From positions 1 to 64,000 of the forward strand of contig JAAVWC010000003.1 of the NCBI GenBank assembly GCA_023910675.1: 64,000 nt of DNA, in the 5' to 3' direction. Origin of the DNA: Gemmatimonas sp. (GTDB taxonomy: Bacteria > Gemmatimonadota > Gemmatimonadetes > Gemmatimonadales > Gemmatimonadaceae). The notes under the pieces are model-generated. The model worked only from the letters and a program-made list of their open reading frames with translations. It did no database searches and was not told the origin of the DNA. Positions 38,885-46,056 of the stretch are shown piece after piece. The stretch's first letter is position 1; every line of letters starts with the position of its first letter. A program made the translations under genes and the position numbers.

Positions 38885-39125
38885 GCCGCCAGAACGAGAC
38901 GCCACGCCGGCCCAGCGAAGACCCGGACCTCGTTCGATGCCTGAAACAGCTGCCGCACCATGTTCAGGCGGACGTGCGGTACTTGGTGGATACGACACCC
39001 TCGACGATCTCTTGTCGATTCTTCGTGCGGCACGCTTCGGTGACGATGACGATAGTCGAGCCGTGTATCGGCTTGGCCGGCTGCACGAGCGGGAGATTCA
39101 TCGGGCGTATCTCCGGCCCGGGTGA
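38881..39125 (+). pseudogene. Short ORF with apparent frameshift near 38984
   Basis: Translation from the coupled ATG 38881 gives a plausible start (DPDLVRCLKQLPHHVQADVRYL). It then becomes implausible, while the minus-one frame from 38985 encodes a convincing end (GGYDTLDDLLSILRAARFG then AVYRLGRLHEREIHRAYL, stop 39125). Adding one base near 38984 joins them into about 81 residues. Either a 1-bp deletion, a sequence error or a programmed shift; alternatively a 62-residue ORF starts at ATG 38937. Confidence 0.45.
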
Positions 39126-39155
39126 ACTGCCTTCGACGGTGTCCATCAAACGAAA

Positions 39156-39179
39156 CAGGGCGCCGGTAAGGGCGCCCTG
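39156..39179. terminator. Hairpin between convergent units in element A
   Basis: CAGGGCGCC pairs with GGCGCCCTG around a 6-base loop, between the plus-strand small-ORF operon and the minus-strand hicB-like gene. There is no T tail, so intrinsic termination is uncertain. Confidence 0.5.
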
Positions 39180-39206
39180 GGGTAATCTGCGAGAGTGTCG
39201 CTGCGT

Positions 39207-39563
39207 TCAGCGCACCGCGTACTGCAGCGCTGGCCCCGCACTCGCGCGAAGCTCTTCGAAGAGCGCTCCATGGCCGCGGAACACCAGATTTCTCCGAGCG
39301 CCGACCGGCGAGGCGCCTTTTTCCCACGGAACAATACGGCCGAGGGGCATTGGAATGGGATCCCCACACGCGAGCATCGTCTCGATGACCGCAGAAAGTG
39401 AAGCCATAAGATCGGCCTGCAACTCACGTTCGTTGCTTCCGGTGCCGATCACGCCTTGCAGCTCTTTCACGCGCGCGACGAGCTCTCCGTCCTCTTTGGT
39501 GACCAGCACCGTCCACGGCTGCCGTAGCAGCTCCGCCCGCTTCTGTTCAGTCGTCCAATCCAT
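39207..39563 (-). CDS. HicB-like antitoxin
   Basis: 118 residues from ATG 39563, chosen for GAGG about 6 bases upstream. The core (PWTVLVTKEDGELVARVKEL, GVIGTGSNERELQADLMASL) fits the partial RNase H-like HicB fold (beta hairpin with an acidic turn, then a helix). The C-terminus continues for 60 residues and lacks an obvious HTH. It follows the HicA-like gene by 13 bp, the usual toxin-first order. Confidence 0.7.
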   Translation of the reverse strand: MDWTTEQKRAELLRQPWTVLVTKEDGELVARVKELQGVIGTGSNERELQADLMASLSAVIETMLACGDPIPMPLGRIVPWEKGASPVGARRNLVFRGHGALFEELRASAGPALQYAVR

Positions 39564-39576
39564 CTCAGCCTCGTTC

Positions 39577-39864
39577 CTATGATCCGTCTGGCAACAACCC
39601 GGCGTCACGAAGCGCCGCGACCATGTCCCTGATATACACCGGCTTAATGGTGCCGTGCCCTTTCTCTACCAATGTGACGATTGTCGTCCGGTGAACGTTG
39701 CCACTTGGATCGGCACGGCGCCAGACCCGGTGACTTCCGCCTCGTTTCCCCGCCGGCCTCGCAAACCCGAGCGCCTTGAGGATTCGAACCGCGTCCGCAT
39801 AGGTGTAGTTCCTCGGATCGGGATCCGCGACCATCTGTGCTAGGAGCTTTGCCCAGTTTGCCAT
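39577..39864 (-). CDS. HicA-like mRNA interferase toxin
   Basis: 95 residues. The dsRBD-like HicA pattern is visible: YADAVRILKALGFARPAGKRGGSHRVWRR, with the catalytic His in GGSHRVW, then TIVTLVEKGHGTIKPVYIRDM. Slightly longer than the classical 60-residue HicA. Stop to hicB start 13 bp; its own start is 3 bp after the DUF6941-like stop. Ribosome-dependent mRNA cleavage is the family function. Confidence 0.75.
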   Translation of the reverse strand: MANWAKLLAQMVADPDPRNYTYADAVRILKALGFARPAGKRGGSHRVWRRADPSGNVHRTTIVTLVEKGHGTIKPVYIRDMVAALRDAGLLPDGS

Positions 39865-39867
39865 GCG

Positions 39868-40305
39868 TTACGCACTGGGCGCCTGATCCACATAAAACGG
39901 CGCGCTGGCAATAGGAATGCCGTCCACCAGGAGCACCACTTCGTAATCGCCGAAGGCAGGGAACACCAACCCGTGCAGCTCCATGATCACCTGCGCCCGC
40001 ATCTGCCTTCCGTGGGGATTCAGGCGGAAGTCGAGCGGCCCGAATTCCTGTGGAGTGATGAGGTACTCGCCGTCCTCGTGCTTTACCGCAAAACTGAGCT
40101 CGTGGGACAACCCGTCAGACAGGGATGCTGTAAGCACGACAACGAGGTAGAGAGGGGGAATGGGGATCTGAGGATTCTGCCCATCAGCCGGGGCTTTCAC
40201 AATCTGAACGCTCACCCCGTCAAGTGTTCCGGCTATTGTCAGTTTTCCCTCTGGGCTGCTCACTGCATACGTGGCGAGCGTAACGACTTTGCACTCCAGT
40301 GGCAC
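39868..40305 (-). CDS. DUF6941-like protein, first of a three-gene operon with hicAB
   Basis: 145 residues from GTG 40305 (AGGA 7 bases upstream); an upstream start at 40350 is possible. The order VVTLATYAVSSPEGKLTIAGTLDGV, then PPLYLVVVLTASLSDGLSHEL, then a C-terminal strand set (FGDYEVVLLVDGIPIASAPFYV) matches the DUF6941 pattern I recall, an uncharacterised all-beta family. It ends 3 bp before the hicA-like gene, so the three are surely co-transcribed. Confidence 0.65.
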   Translation of the reverse strand: MPLECKVVTLATYAVSSPEGKLTIAGTLDGVSVQIVKAPADGQNPQIPIPPLYLVVVLTASLSDGLSHELSFAVKHEDGEYLITPQEFGPLDFRLNPHGRQMRAQVIMELHGLVFPAFGDYEVVLLVDGIPIASAPFYVDQAPSA

Positions 40306-40551
40306 TATCGAATCCTCATGTGAAATGGTCGCCCCAAAAACGCTGACCACCGCAGGCTCTGCCGAGATCGTTTCTCAAAAGATCGCGATCGGGCGCGTAT
40401 TGCGCGACACAGCTCTTGCGCAGCAGCGGACGCCAGCGGCCTCAACCAAGCCGGCGCCCGCGATATTTTGGACGTCAGCCCCTTCTATGTGGTGGGGTGC
40501 AGGTACACCGCCTTGCGACAGCACCGGGGCATTCGACCCAAGCGCCCCCGA

Positions 40552-40710
40552 TCACTTCGTCCGTGCGTCCCCGGGCCGAGCCGTCCATCGGTGACCGCAG
40601 CGACACTGAACGTCGATGGCGCGAAGACCCACTAGGAGCACAGCGGCGGTGTTCGGGCCGATCTCTGCAGAGGCTTCGGTGCGGAATCGTGGGTGAGAAA
40701 ACGTGAGCAT
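40552..40710 (-). CDS. Possible small Cys-containing protein
   Basis: 52 residues from ATG 40710 with GAGGAC 4-8 bases upstream. VQCRCGHRW near the C-terminus is a half zinc-ribbon. Base composition and length make this tentative. Confidence 0.3.
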   Translation of the reverse strand: MLTFSHPRFRTEASAEIGPNTAAVLLVGLRAIDVQCRCGHRWTARPGDARTK

Positions 40711-41032
40711 GTCGTCCTCGGGAAGGGGATAGTCTCGCCGCCCCGTGGTGGGCGACGCTCGCCACGATAGGATGCCGTGGGCACACCGACTGAGGAAACC
40801 CACCAGTGGTGTGAAGGGGGGCCCTGTGCGCCCCCGTCGCGTTTCACGTGGGCGCCGCGCTTGGACGCGTCAGCGGGCAGTGGTGACGCGAGCGGGGGCT
40901 CAGGACCACTCCGCAGTGTCGACGCCGGCAGGCAGACGCCTTGCGGGTTTGGCACGGGCAACGCACCATCTGGTTTCGCCTCTTGCACCACGGAGCCCGA
41001 CGACGATCCCCCCGGAACCGCTCACGGTGTCG

Positions 41033-41281
41033 ATGTGGCGCCTTGACCCGGCGCCATGGGACACGAGCGCGACAGTCCGGCCGCTGCGCCGCTTCGCCAT
41101 CCGGGAAGCCACTAGCTTCGGTACGGAGCTCGGCGACGCGCCAGAGACGGTGTACGTCCTCGAGCAGCCTGATGGCCCCGCTGTCGTCGTGCCGCAGCGG
41201 GTGTGCGGCCTCTGGGACCCGATCGCTACGCCGGCGCGCCGATTCTTCTACGCTGGGAGCCTGACGGGGCGCTTGACGTAG
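41033..41281 (+). CDS. Possible small hypothetical protein
   Basis: 82 residues from ATG 41033. LRRFAIREATSFGTELG, TVYVLEQPDGPAVVVPQRV and DPIATPARRFFYAGSLTG look protein-like; the open frame upstream of 41033 does not. No clear ribosome site. Unrecognised. Confidence 0.35.
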   Translation: MWRLDPAPWDTSATVRPLRRFAIREATSFGTELGDAPETVYVLEQPDGPAVVVPQRVCGLWDPIATPARRFFYAGSLTGRLT

Positions 41282-41475
41282 TCACGGTGCAGCACACGGC
41301 GACGGTGTTCGGCCGACTCTGCTACCCCAGCGGCTGGTAGGCAGGCTCGTGGTTCGCGCATCGCTCACGCGCGGTCTGTCGGCGCCAGGTCTTCGCGCAC
41401 GCGAGCGCTGTCCTTGGCCGGACGCTGGCCCCGTGGTGGATCAGCCCCTGCCACCGTTGCTGAACGCGGACAGGG

Positions 41476-42321
41476 TCAGCCGATTTCGCCGGTGCGCCGT
41501 TCACGCTCTACGAGCTGATCCAGCGTGAGATCCGCTCGCTCGCACAGCGCGCGATACCGGAATCGCCACCCCGCGCTCGCATAGCGCGACGTGCCGCGCA
41601 AATCGAAGTTGAGGAAATCGTCGTACAGTCCGGGTGCGCGCCGATCTTCGGAATGCACAGTGAACGGCAGATCGTCGATGGGATCATCAATAGGATCGTC
41701 CCACGCACTCACGTGCGCGCGCGCCGGCGTTGGATAGTAGAGCGTGGCGGCGCCATCCGGCGAAGACCGGAACGCGTGGGCTTCGGGCGACGCCTCACGG
41801 GCGAGCACCACGTGGGCCCGCGGCAGGAACAGCGTCGGGGAGAGTCGCGAGAGCAGAAACACCACGTCATGCGGCCGACGCCGCAGGTCCTTGCCTTCGA
41901 TGCGCAGCAAGTCGTGCACGACCCCACATCCCAACATCGCGGCATCGCGCCACTTGTCACGCAGCCGATCATGGAATTCTCTGCCATCGCATTCGATGAC
42001 GAGCACACGGCCCGTCTCGGGTGCCACCAAGTAGAAGTCTGGCCGGAATCGGCCGAACGGAGTCGGCACCGGGCGCTGCGCAGTCTTCCGCGTCGCAGGC
42101 GTCAAATACTTGGCAAGGAGGTCCTCCAGCACGGCCTCGATGGGGCTCGCCGTGCGCTGTACCACATGCTGCCCAGGTCTCCGCTGCTCCGCGCTCTCGA
42201 CCACCGCCATCACCGTCTCGGTGATGCGCACCAATCCCGCGCGCCCCTCAATGCCATGCTCTCGGCGACGCTCGCGATATTGCTGCATCAAATCCTCGTC
42301 ACTGACTGCCATTGCCGCCAT
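41476..42321 (-). CDS. PD-(D/E)XK-like (DUF559/Vsr-type) endonuclease domain protein
   Basis: 281 residues from ATG 42321 (GAGGG 4 bases upstream). Residues about 75-160 carry a nuclease-like core: PFGRFRPDFYLVAPETGRVL, VIECDGREFHDRLRDKWRDA and LRIEGKDLRRRP. The Asp in RPDFYL, the Glu-Cys-Asp strand and the following FHD and R/K helix match the DUF559 and very-short-patch-repair style of this fold. The rest is unrecognised. Cargo at the right end of element A; could be a restriction or defence nuclease. Confidence 0.65.
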   Translation of the reverse strand: MAAMAVSDEDLMQQYRERRREHGIEGRAGLVRITETVMAVVESAEQRRPGQHVVQRTASPIEAVLEDLLAKYLTPATRKTAQRPVPTPFGRFRPDFYLVAPETGRVLVIECDGREFHDRLRDKWRDAAMLGCGVVHDLLRIEGKDLRRRPHDVVFLLSRLSPTLFLPRAHVVLAREASPEAHAFRSSPDGAATLYYPTPARAHVSAWDDPIDDPIDDLPFTVHSEDRRAPGLYDDFLNFDLRGTSRYASAGWRFRYRALCERADLTLDQLVERERRTGEIG

Positions 42322-42514
42322 GCCGCCCTCAACGCGGTGAACAGGTGCCCGTGTGTGCCCTGACCGCACGATATCACAAGACGCCAGTTCGGCTACAGTG
42401 ACGTATCACCGGAGGGGGGCCACCCTGAAGCGGCTGGTGCGCGCGTGTCCCAAGCGGGGGCAGACTGGTACGCCAATAGCCGGGTCCTCGGTGTAGCACC
42501 GGCGTAGATCCAAA

Positions 42515-42548
42515 CGAAAAACGGCCAGCCTTCAAGGGGCTGGCCGTT
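42515..42548 (-). terminator. Rho-independent terminator next to the inner att copy
   Basis: An 11-bp perfect stem (AACGGCCAGCC/GGCTGGCCGTT) with a TTTTTCG tail on the minus strand, 24 bp left of the tRNA-Asn 3' fragment. It probably served a tRNA-Asn copy when this junction was the chromosomal 3' flank. Confidence 0.8.
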
Positions 42549-42571
42549 CTCGTAAGTCCTTCAATTTCAAC

Positions 42572-42615
42572 AGCTCCCGGGGAGGGACTCGAACCCCCGA
42601 CAGGGTGATTAACAG
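42572..42615 (-). repeat. 44-bp att repeat: tRNA-Asn 3' end copy (inner junction)
   Basis: Identical over 44 bp to 49459-49502, covering the tRNA from the anticodon loop to the 3' end plus two bases. It is immediately outside the integrase gene stop at 42620. The first 19 bp are also shared with 36705-36723. Confidence 0.93.
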
Positions 42616-42619
42616 CGAG

Positions 42620-43906
42620 TCAGCCCCCGCTCTGTAAACGCCGATAGGACAGCACCTTGGCTGGCGTTGCGGGTGCGCTTTGTGGCGTCGGTGTGGTAGC
42701 GGTGTTTGCCGGCGCCGCCAATAGCGTGTCCATCATGTCAGCGAGCTTCACCGCGTCACCTGGAATCGACTTCGCGTAGAACGCCAGCGTGGTCTTGGCG
42801 CTCTCGTGGCCGGCCATCTTCGACACGGTGGTGATCGGCATCCCGTTGGCGAGCAAGAGCGAGAGACAGGAGTGGCGTAGCTCGTACATACTCATGTCTT
42901 GCGGGATACCAACATCTGCGAGGGTCCTGAGCAGCTTCTTGAATCGACGAGACACGTTGTTCGCGTGCTCAGGCGTGCCGGTCTCTGACGTGAAAACCAG
43001 CGCCTCAGGCAGACGTGCGCGTGGGCCAGAGGCGACAAGGTGCGCCCGGAGCGCTGTGACGGTAGCCGTCGTCAACGACAACGTACGGATACCGGCCTTG
43101 GTCTTCGTATCGCCGCGCGTACGGGATGGTGTCAGCGTCTTCGTGATGCGTGCAATCTTCAGGTCGAGGTCTACATCTTCCCAGCGCAACGCTAGCGCTT
43201 CACCCGGTCGAACCCCTTGCGACAGCTCAAGCGTCCAGAGCGCGCGGTGTTTGTGCGAGGCGATCGCCTCAAGAAAGCAGCGGGCTTGATCGGCTGTGAG
43301 GATACGCACTTCGCGGGTTCGCGTCGCCTTCGGTCGCTTCACCCGGTCAAGCGGGTTCTCCGACAGCTTCCGTTCTTCGATCGCCTTCTCAAGCGCCGGA
43401 TGCAGAATCGCGTGAAGGTACTGCGCGGATCGCGCGCCTTTCCCATCATGCCGAATGGCATTGTAGAGGCGCTGGAAGTCTACGGGCCGTAGCGACGCAA
43501 GCGGGCGAGCGCCAAGGTTCAGCTCTCGCACCTCGTCGGGGACGGCACGGCCATTCTTCGGCCGCTCTGCTACCGGGACCGGCTCCCCGTCGGCGTCGAG
43601 CCAACCATGAGGATCTATCACGTACCGCTGCAACGTGGCGCGATAGTGTGCCCGGGTGTGTGGCCGAAGATCCGGCATCCATACGTCTAGCCAATCGGTG
43701 AGCCATGCTGCCAGCGGTTCTTTGCTGGCGATCGTCAGGCCGCGACGCTGAATCTCTTCGTTCCGCTGAGTCAGCCACCGTTCTGCGTCGGCTTTCCGCG
43801 TGAAGGTCTTCGACGTAGACCGATGGCTGTCAGCCCAGGCGCGCGCGACGTAGCGGGGTTCTCCCGCCTTGGTCACTCGCTTGGTGATTTCGCCACGTCC
43901 AGCCAT
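42620..43906 (-). CDS. Tyrosine site-specific integrase of element B
   Basis: 428 residues from ATG 43906 (GAGGGG 5 bases upstream). N-terminal Arm/SAM-like DNA-binding domain (TFTRKADAERWLTQRNEE; WLTDWLDVWMPDLRPHTRAHY). The catalytic domain has Arg in ELSQGVRPGEALALRWEDVD, Lys-region TKTKAGIRTLSL, His-x-x-Arg type box YELRHSCLSLLL, and GHESAKTTLAFYAK with the nucleophile Tyr. Last gene of the element, abutting the 44-bp att repeat, as expected for tRNA-targeting integrases. Confidence 0.96.
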   Translation of the reverse strand: MAGRGEITKRVTKAGEPRYVARAWADSHRSTSKTFTRKADAERWLTQRNEEIQRRGLTIASKEPLAAWLTDWLDVWMPDLRPHTRAHYRATLQRYVIDPHGWLDADGEPVPVAERPKNGRAVPDEVRELNLGARPLASLRPVDFQRLYNAIRHDGKGARSAQYLHAILHPALEKAIEERKLSENPLDRVKRPKATRTREVRILTADQARCFLEAIASHKHRALWTLELSQGVRPGEALALRWEDVDLDLKIARITKTLTPSRTRGDTKTKAGIRTLSLTTATVTALRAHLVASGPRARLPEALVFTSETGTPEHANNVSRRFKKLLRTLADVGIPQDMSMYELRHSCLSLLLANGMPITTVSKMAGHESAKTTLAFYAKSIPGDAVKLADMMDTLLAAPANTATTPTPQSAPATPAKVLSYRRLQSGG

Positions 43907-44024
43907 GCACCCCTCGTTGTTGGATACGAAACAAGATAACACAACCACACGGGATTTACCACACTAGCGCCACAGAGCACAAAAACAGGCTATACAGGAC
44001 AACGAGTTAGCAGCTACATAGTGA

Positions 44025-44348
44025 CTATCGGTCACTCGATACTGCGCCAGAATCGGCCAGTTTTCCCCGTGTCTGCTGACTTCGGCTTGCCGCCTTCCCG
44101 ATGCGGTAGAGACCGGGGGCGCCTCGGTTCGGTGGCTTTGCGCAGTCGAGAAAGCCCATGCCGAGTAGGAGCCGAATGGCATTGCGCACGGTTCGACGGT
44201 GCATCCCCAGTGCTTCGCCGGTCACCCGCACTTTGATTGCGCGCGGGTCCGACTCGTCCAACATCGGCGCCATGTAGCACCATATCAGCTTGGCAGCTAA
44301 CCGCTGCCGCAATCGCTTGGAGTGCAGGACGTGCAAGTATGTCGTCAC
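44025..44348 (-). CDS. Small winged-helix protein (paralogue 1)
   Basis: 107 residues from GTG 44348. LAAKLIWCYMAPMLDESDPR, then an HTH (VTGEALGMHRRTVRNAIRLL) and wing (GMGFLDCA, APGLYRIG). It aligns along its whole core with the neighbour at 44454-44765 (AAKLxWxYxAPMLD; TVRxAxRxL; GxYRxG). Likely DNA-binding, role unknown. Confidence 0.7.
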   Translation of the reverse strand: MTTYLHVLHSKRLRQRLAAKLIWCYMAPMLDESDPRAIKVRVTGEALGMHRRTVRNAIRLLLGMGFLDCAKPPNRGAPGLYRIGKAASRSQQTRGKLADSGAVSSDR

Positions 44349-44453
44349 GGATCACCGCCAGAAAATGTCAGCTTTTGTTAACCGCCCTTTGGGGGGAGGT
44401 CTCCCAATGGGAGCGCGGTAGTTGTCGGACCGACTCTAGTTTTCTTCAGCACC

Positions 44454-44765
44454 CTATGGGGCGTGGTGGCCATCTTTGACACGGCGCCATGCCGGTCCAA
44501 GCCGGTACCAGCCGGCCGACTGCGGACCGGGTTCGTCTACGCACTCCACCAGCCCCCACGCGTGCAGCGAGCGCAGGGCGCGCCGCACGGTGGAGAGCTT
44601 GGTGTCAAGCGTTCGGGCGATCGCGTAGCCACTCAGCGGCCGCGCGTGGTTGTAGTCGAGCATTGGCGCCACGTAGACCCATACCAGCTTGGCGGCGTGC
44701 TGCGGTGACCGGATGCGCAGCGCCAGGAACGCCGTGAATGCCTGGGCGTGTGTGACGGATTCCAT
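44454..44765 (-). CDS. Small winged-helix protein (paralogue 2)
   Basis: 103 residues. HAAKLVWVYVAPMLDYNHAR precedes an HTH (LSGYAIARTLDTKLSTVRRAL) and a wing (AWGLVECV, AGWYRLG). Paralogous to the preceding gene in position and motif order, so a tandem duplication within the element. Probably a replication-initiation or regulatory DNA-binding protein. Confidence 0.72.
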   Translation of the reverse strand: MESVTHAQAFTAFLALRIRSPQHAAKLVWVYVAPMLDYNHARPLSGYAIARTLDTKLSTVRRALRSLHAWGLVECVDEPGPQSAGWYRLGPAWRRVKDGHHAP

Positions 44766-44797
44766 AACTCAGTGCGAACCGTACGTCTCGCGGCGAT

Positions 44798-44983
44798 TCA
44801 CTTTCCGTCGCGGTATTCGGTCATCGTCGCCTCGTCGAAATCGTCGACGTTGATGATGACGAAACCCGATTCGGTGTCTTCGCTCACGATCGTCATCGTG
44901 GCGGGGATCGGCGCCGGCGTGATAAACGGCGGAACAAAGTCGTCGTTCTGGCTCACGCCATTGATCGTGCGTTCGGTGGACAT
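44798..44983 (-). CDS. Small acidic protein of unknown function
   Basis: 61 residues with GGAGAG upstream of ATG 44983. Rich in Asp/Glu/Thr (SEDTESGFVIINVDDFDEA), no recognised domain. Common among phage and satellite small genes; the ribosome site and operon position support it. Confidence 0.55.
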   Translation of the reverse strand: MSTERTINGVSQNDDFVPPFITPAPIPATMTIVSEDTESGFVIINVDDFDEATMTEYRDGK

Positions 44984-45041
44984 GGTGACGCTCTCCGTGT
45001 GCAGGGTGGTCGCCTCCGGCAGTCGCCGGAGACGGTGGCGA

Positions 45042-45566
45042 TTACTTCAGCCGGACGCCGAGCGGCATCGGACTGCGACGGATGCGTTCCCGTTCGGCTT
45101 CGATGCGCGCCAGCTCTTCCGCGTGTCGTGCGCTGAGGGCGGCAAGCTCCTTGTCGGCCTTCTCCTTGGCGTCGCGCTCAAGGATGGCGTTCACCTTGGC
45201 CATCTGCTCCCGCTGCTTCATCTCGCGGGCCTTGTGTGTGACGGGTGTATCGTCGCCACTGAGAACGTGAATCGCCTTGCCGATGCGCTCGGTATGGGCC
45301 AGCACGGACGCCTGATCCGACGCGCGCACCCAAGCCAGCACGAAGCTGCCGTCAATGTCGCGGGCGTAGAGTGTCTGGTCTTCGGGAGCGAGGTAGCGCA
45401 GCGTCGCGAGGCGCTCAGGGAGCGCCGACGTGCGCTCAGCGAGGGGTGCCACGAGTTCAGCCTCTTCGGCCGCCTTCGCGCGGAGCGTGACTTCGGCGTA
45501 GGCGTCGCGGTCCATCTCCGCTTTCGCGAGGGCTTCGCGTGCTTGGTCTTTCAGTGCTTCGGACAT
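45042..45566 (-). CDS. Coiled-coil protein of unknown function
   Basis: 174 residues from ATG 45566 (GGAGAT upstream). N-terminal helix (KDQAREALAKAEMDRDAYAE), a central mixed segment (YARDIDGSFVLAWVRASDQ) and a C-terminal charged coiled coil (AKVNAILERDAKEKADKELA then ARHAEELARIEAERERIRR). Possibly a phage scaffold-like or accessory protein; not recognised. Confidence 0.65.
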   Translation of the reverse strand: MSEALKDQAREALAKAEMDRDAYAEVTLRAKAAEEAELVAPLAERTSALPERLATLRYLAPEDQTLYARDIDGSFVLAWVRASDQASVLAHTERIGKAIHVLSGDDTPVTHKAREMKQREQMAKVNAILERDAKEKADKELAALSARHAEELARIEAERERIRRSPMPLGVRLK

Positions 45567-45633
45567 CGGGGTATCTCCAGCCACCAGAAGGGAGCCGCGC
45601 ACCGGGTGGCAGACAGTGCGCGGTGAACGTCGT

Positions 45634-46011
45634 TCAGGAAACCGGCGACGGTACGTCTATCGGGTCTACGACTTGGTGCACGACGTGGACGCTGAGCGGG
45701 GTGTTGCCGTCCGTATCCGTTTGGGTCACGGTGGCACCGAGCCCGTACCGTGCGAGCTGTTCCAGCGCCCGGAGCCGATCGCTCACACTCAGGCTGGCGT
45801 CGTCGGCAAAGGCTTCAAGCAGGTGAATGCGATCGGCGAACGCTTCACGCATCGCTTCACGGACGGCGGACGGTGGTCGTCCACTACGGCCGGGCTTGCC
45901 CCCCGTGTTGCCAGCGTGTGCACCAACGGGGAGTGCCACACCGCTAACCGGCGACGGCCTAGCGGTTTTCGTAGCGGTTTTCTTGGGAAGAGTCACCAAT
46001 CGGGATGCCAT
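45634..46011 (-). CDS. Possible small-terminase-like satellite protein
   Basis: 125 residues from ATG 46011 (GGAG 10 bases upstream; a TTG at 46032 is possible). A basic low-complexity N-terminus leads to NTGGKPGRSGRPPSAVREAM, a Gly/Pro/Arg entry often seen before helical domains of phage small terminases and related proteins. Then come helices FADRIHLLEAFADDAS and DRLRALEQLARYGLG. The terminase link is weak and by analogy only. Confidence 0.5.
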   Translation of the reverse strand: MASRLVTLPKKTATKTARPSPVSGVALPVGAHAGNTGGKPGRSGRPPSAVREAMREAFADRIHLLEAFADDASLSVSDRLRALEQLARYGLGATVTQTDTDGNTPLSVHVVHQVVDPIDVPSPVS

Positions 46012-46056
46012 ACGGTGCTGGTCTCCGGTCAAGGGAAAGGGAGTGAAACGGCGGGG

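Larger units (their letters stand above)
36704..42570. mobile_element. Integrated element A: tRNA-Asn-bounded unit without visible integrase (CIME-like)
   Basis: A 5.9-kb unit bounded by tRNA-Asn 3' fragments at 36704 and 42571. It carries an XRE regulator, a HEPN-motif protein, coupled small ORFs, a DUF6941-like/hicAB-like operon and a nuclease-like gene, with no recognisable recombinase or replication gene. Such units next to an integrase-bearing element are called cis-mobilisable elements. The boundaries are seen in sequence; mobility in trans by the neighbour's integrase is inference. Confidence 0.65.

Noticed and set aside
39126-39582. Continuation of the frame from 38881 to 39582 as one 230-codon gene
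   Set aside because: Beyond 38985 the sequence is antisense to the hicB-like gene and not protein-like, while the other frame gives a clean stop at 39125.
40271-40594. 107-codon plus-strand ORF in element A
   Set aside because: Mostly antisense to the start of the DUF6941-like gene and low-complexity afterwards.
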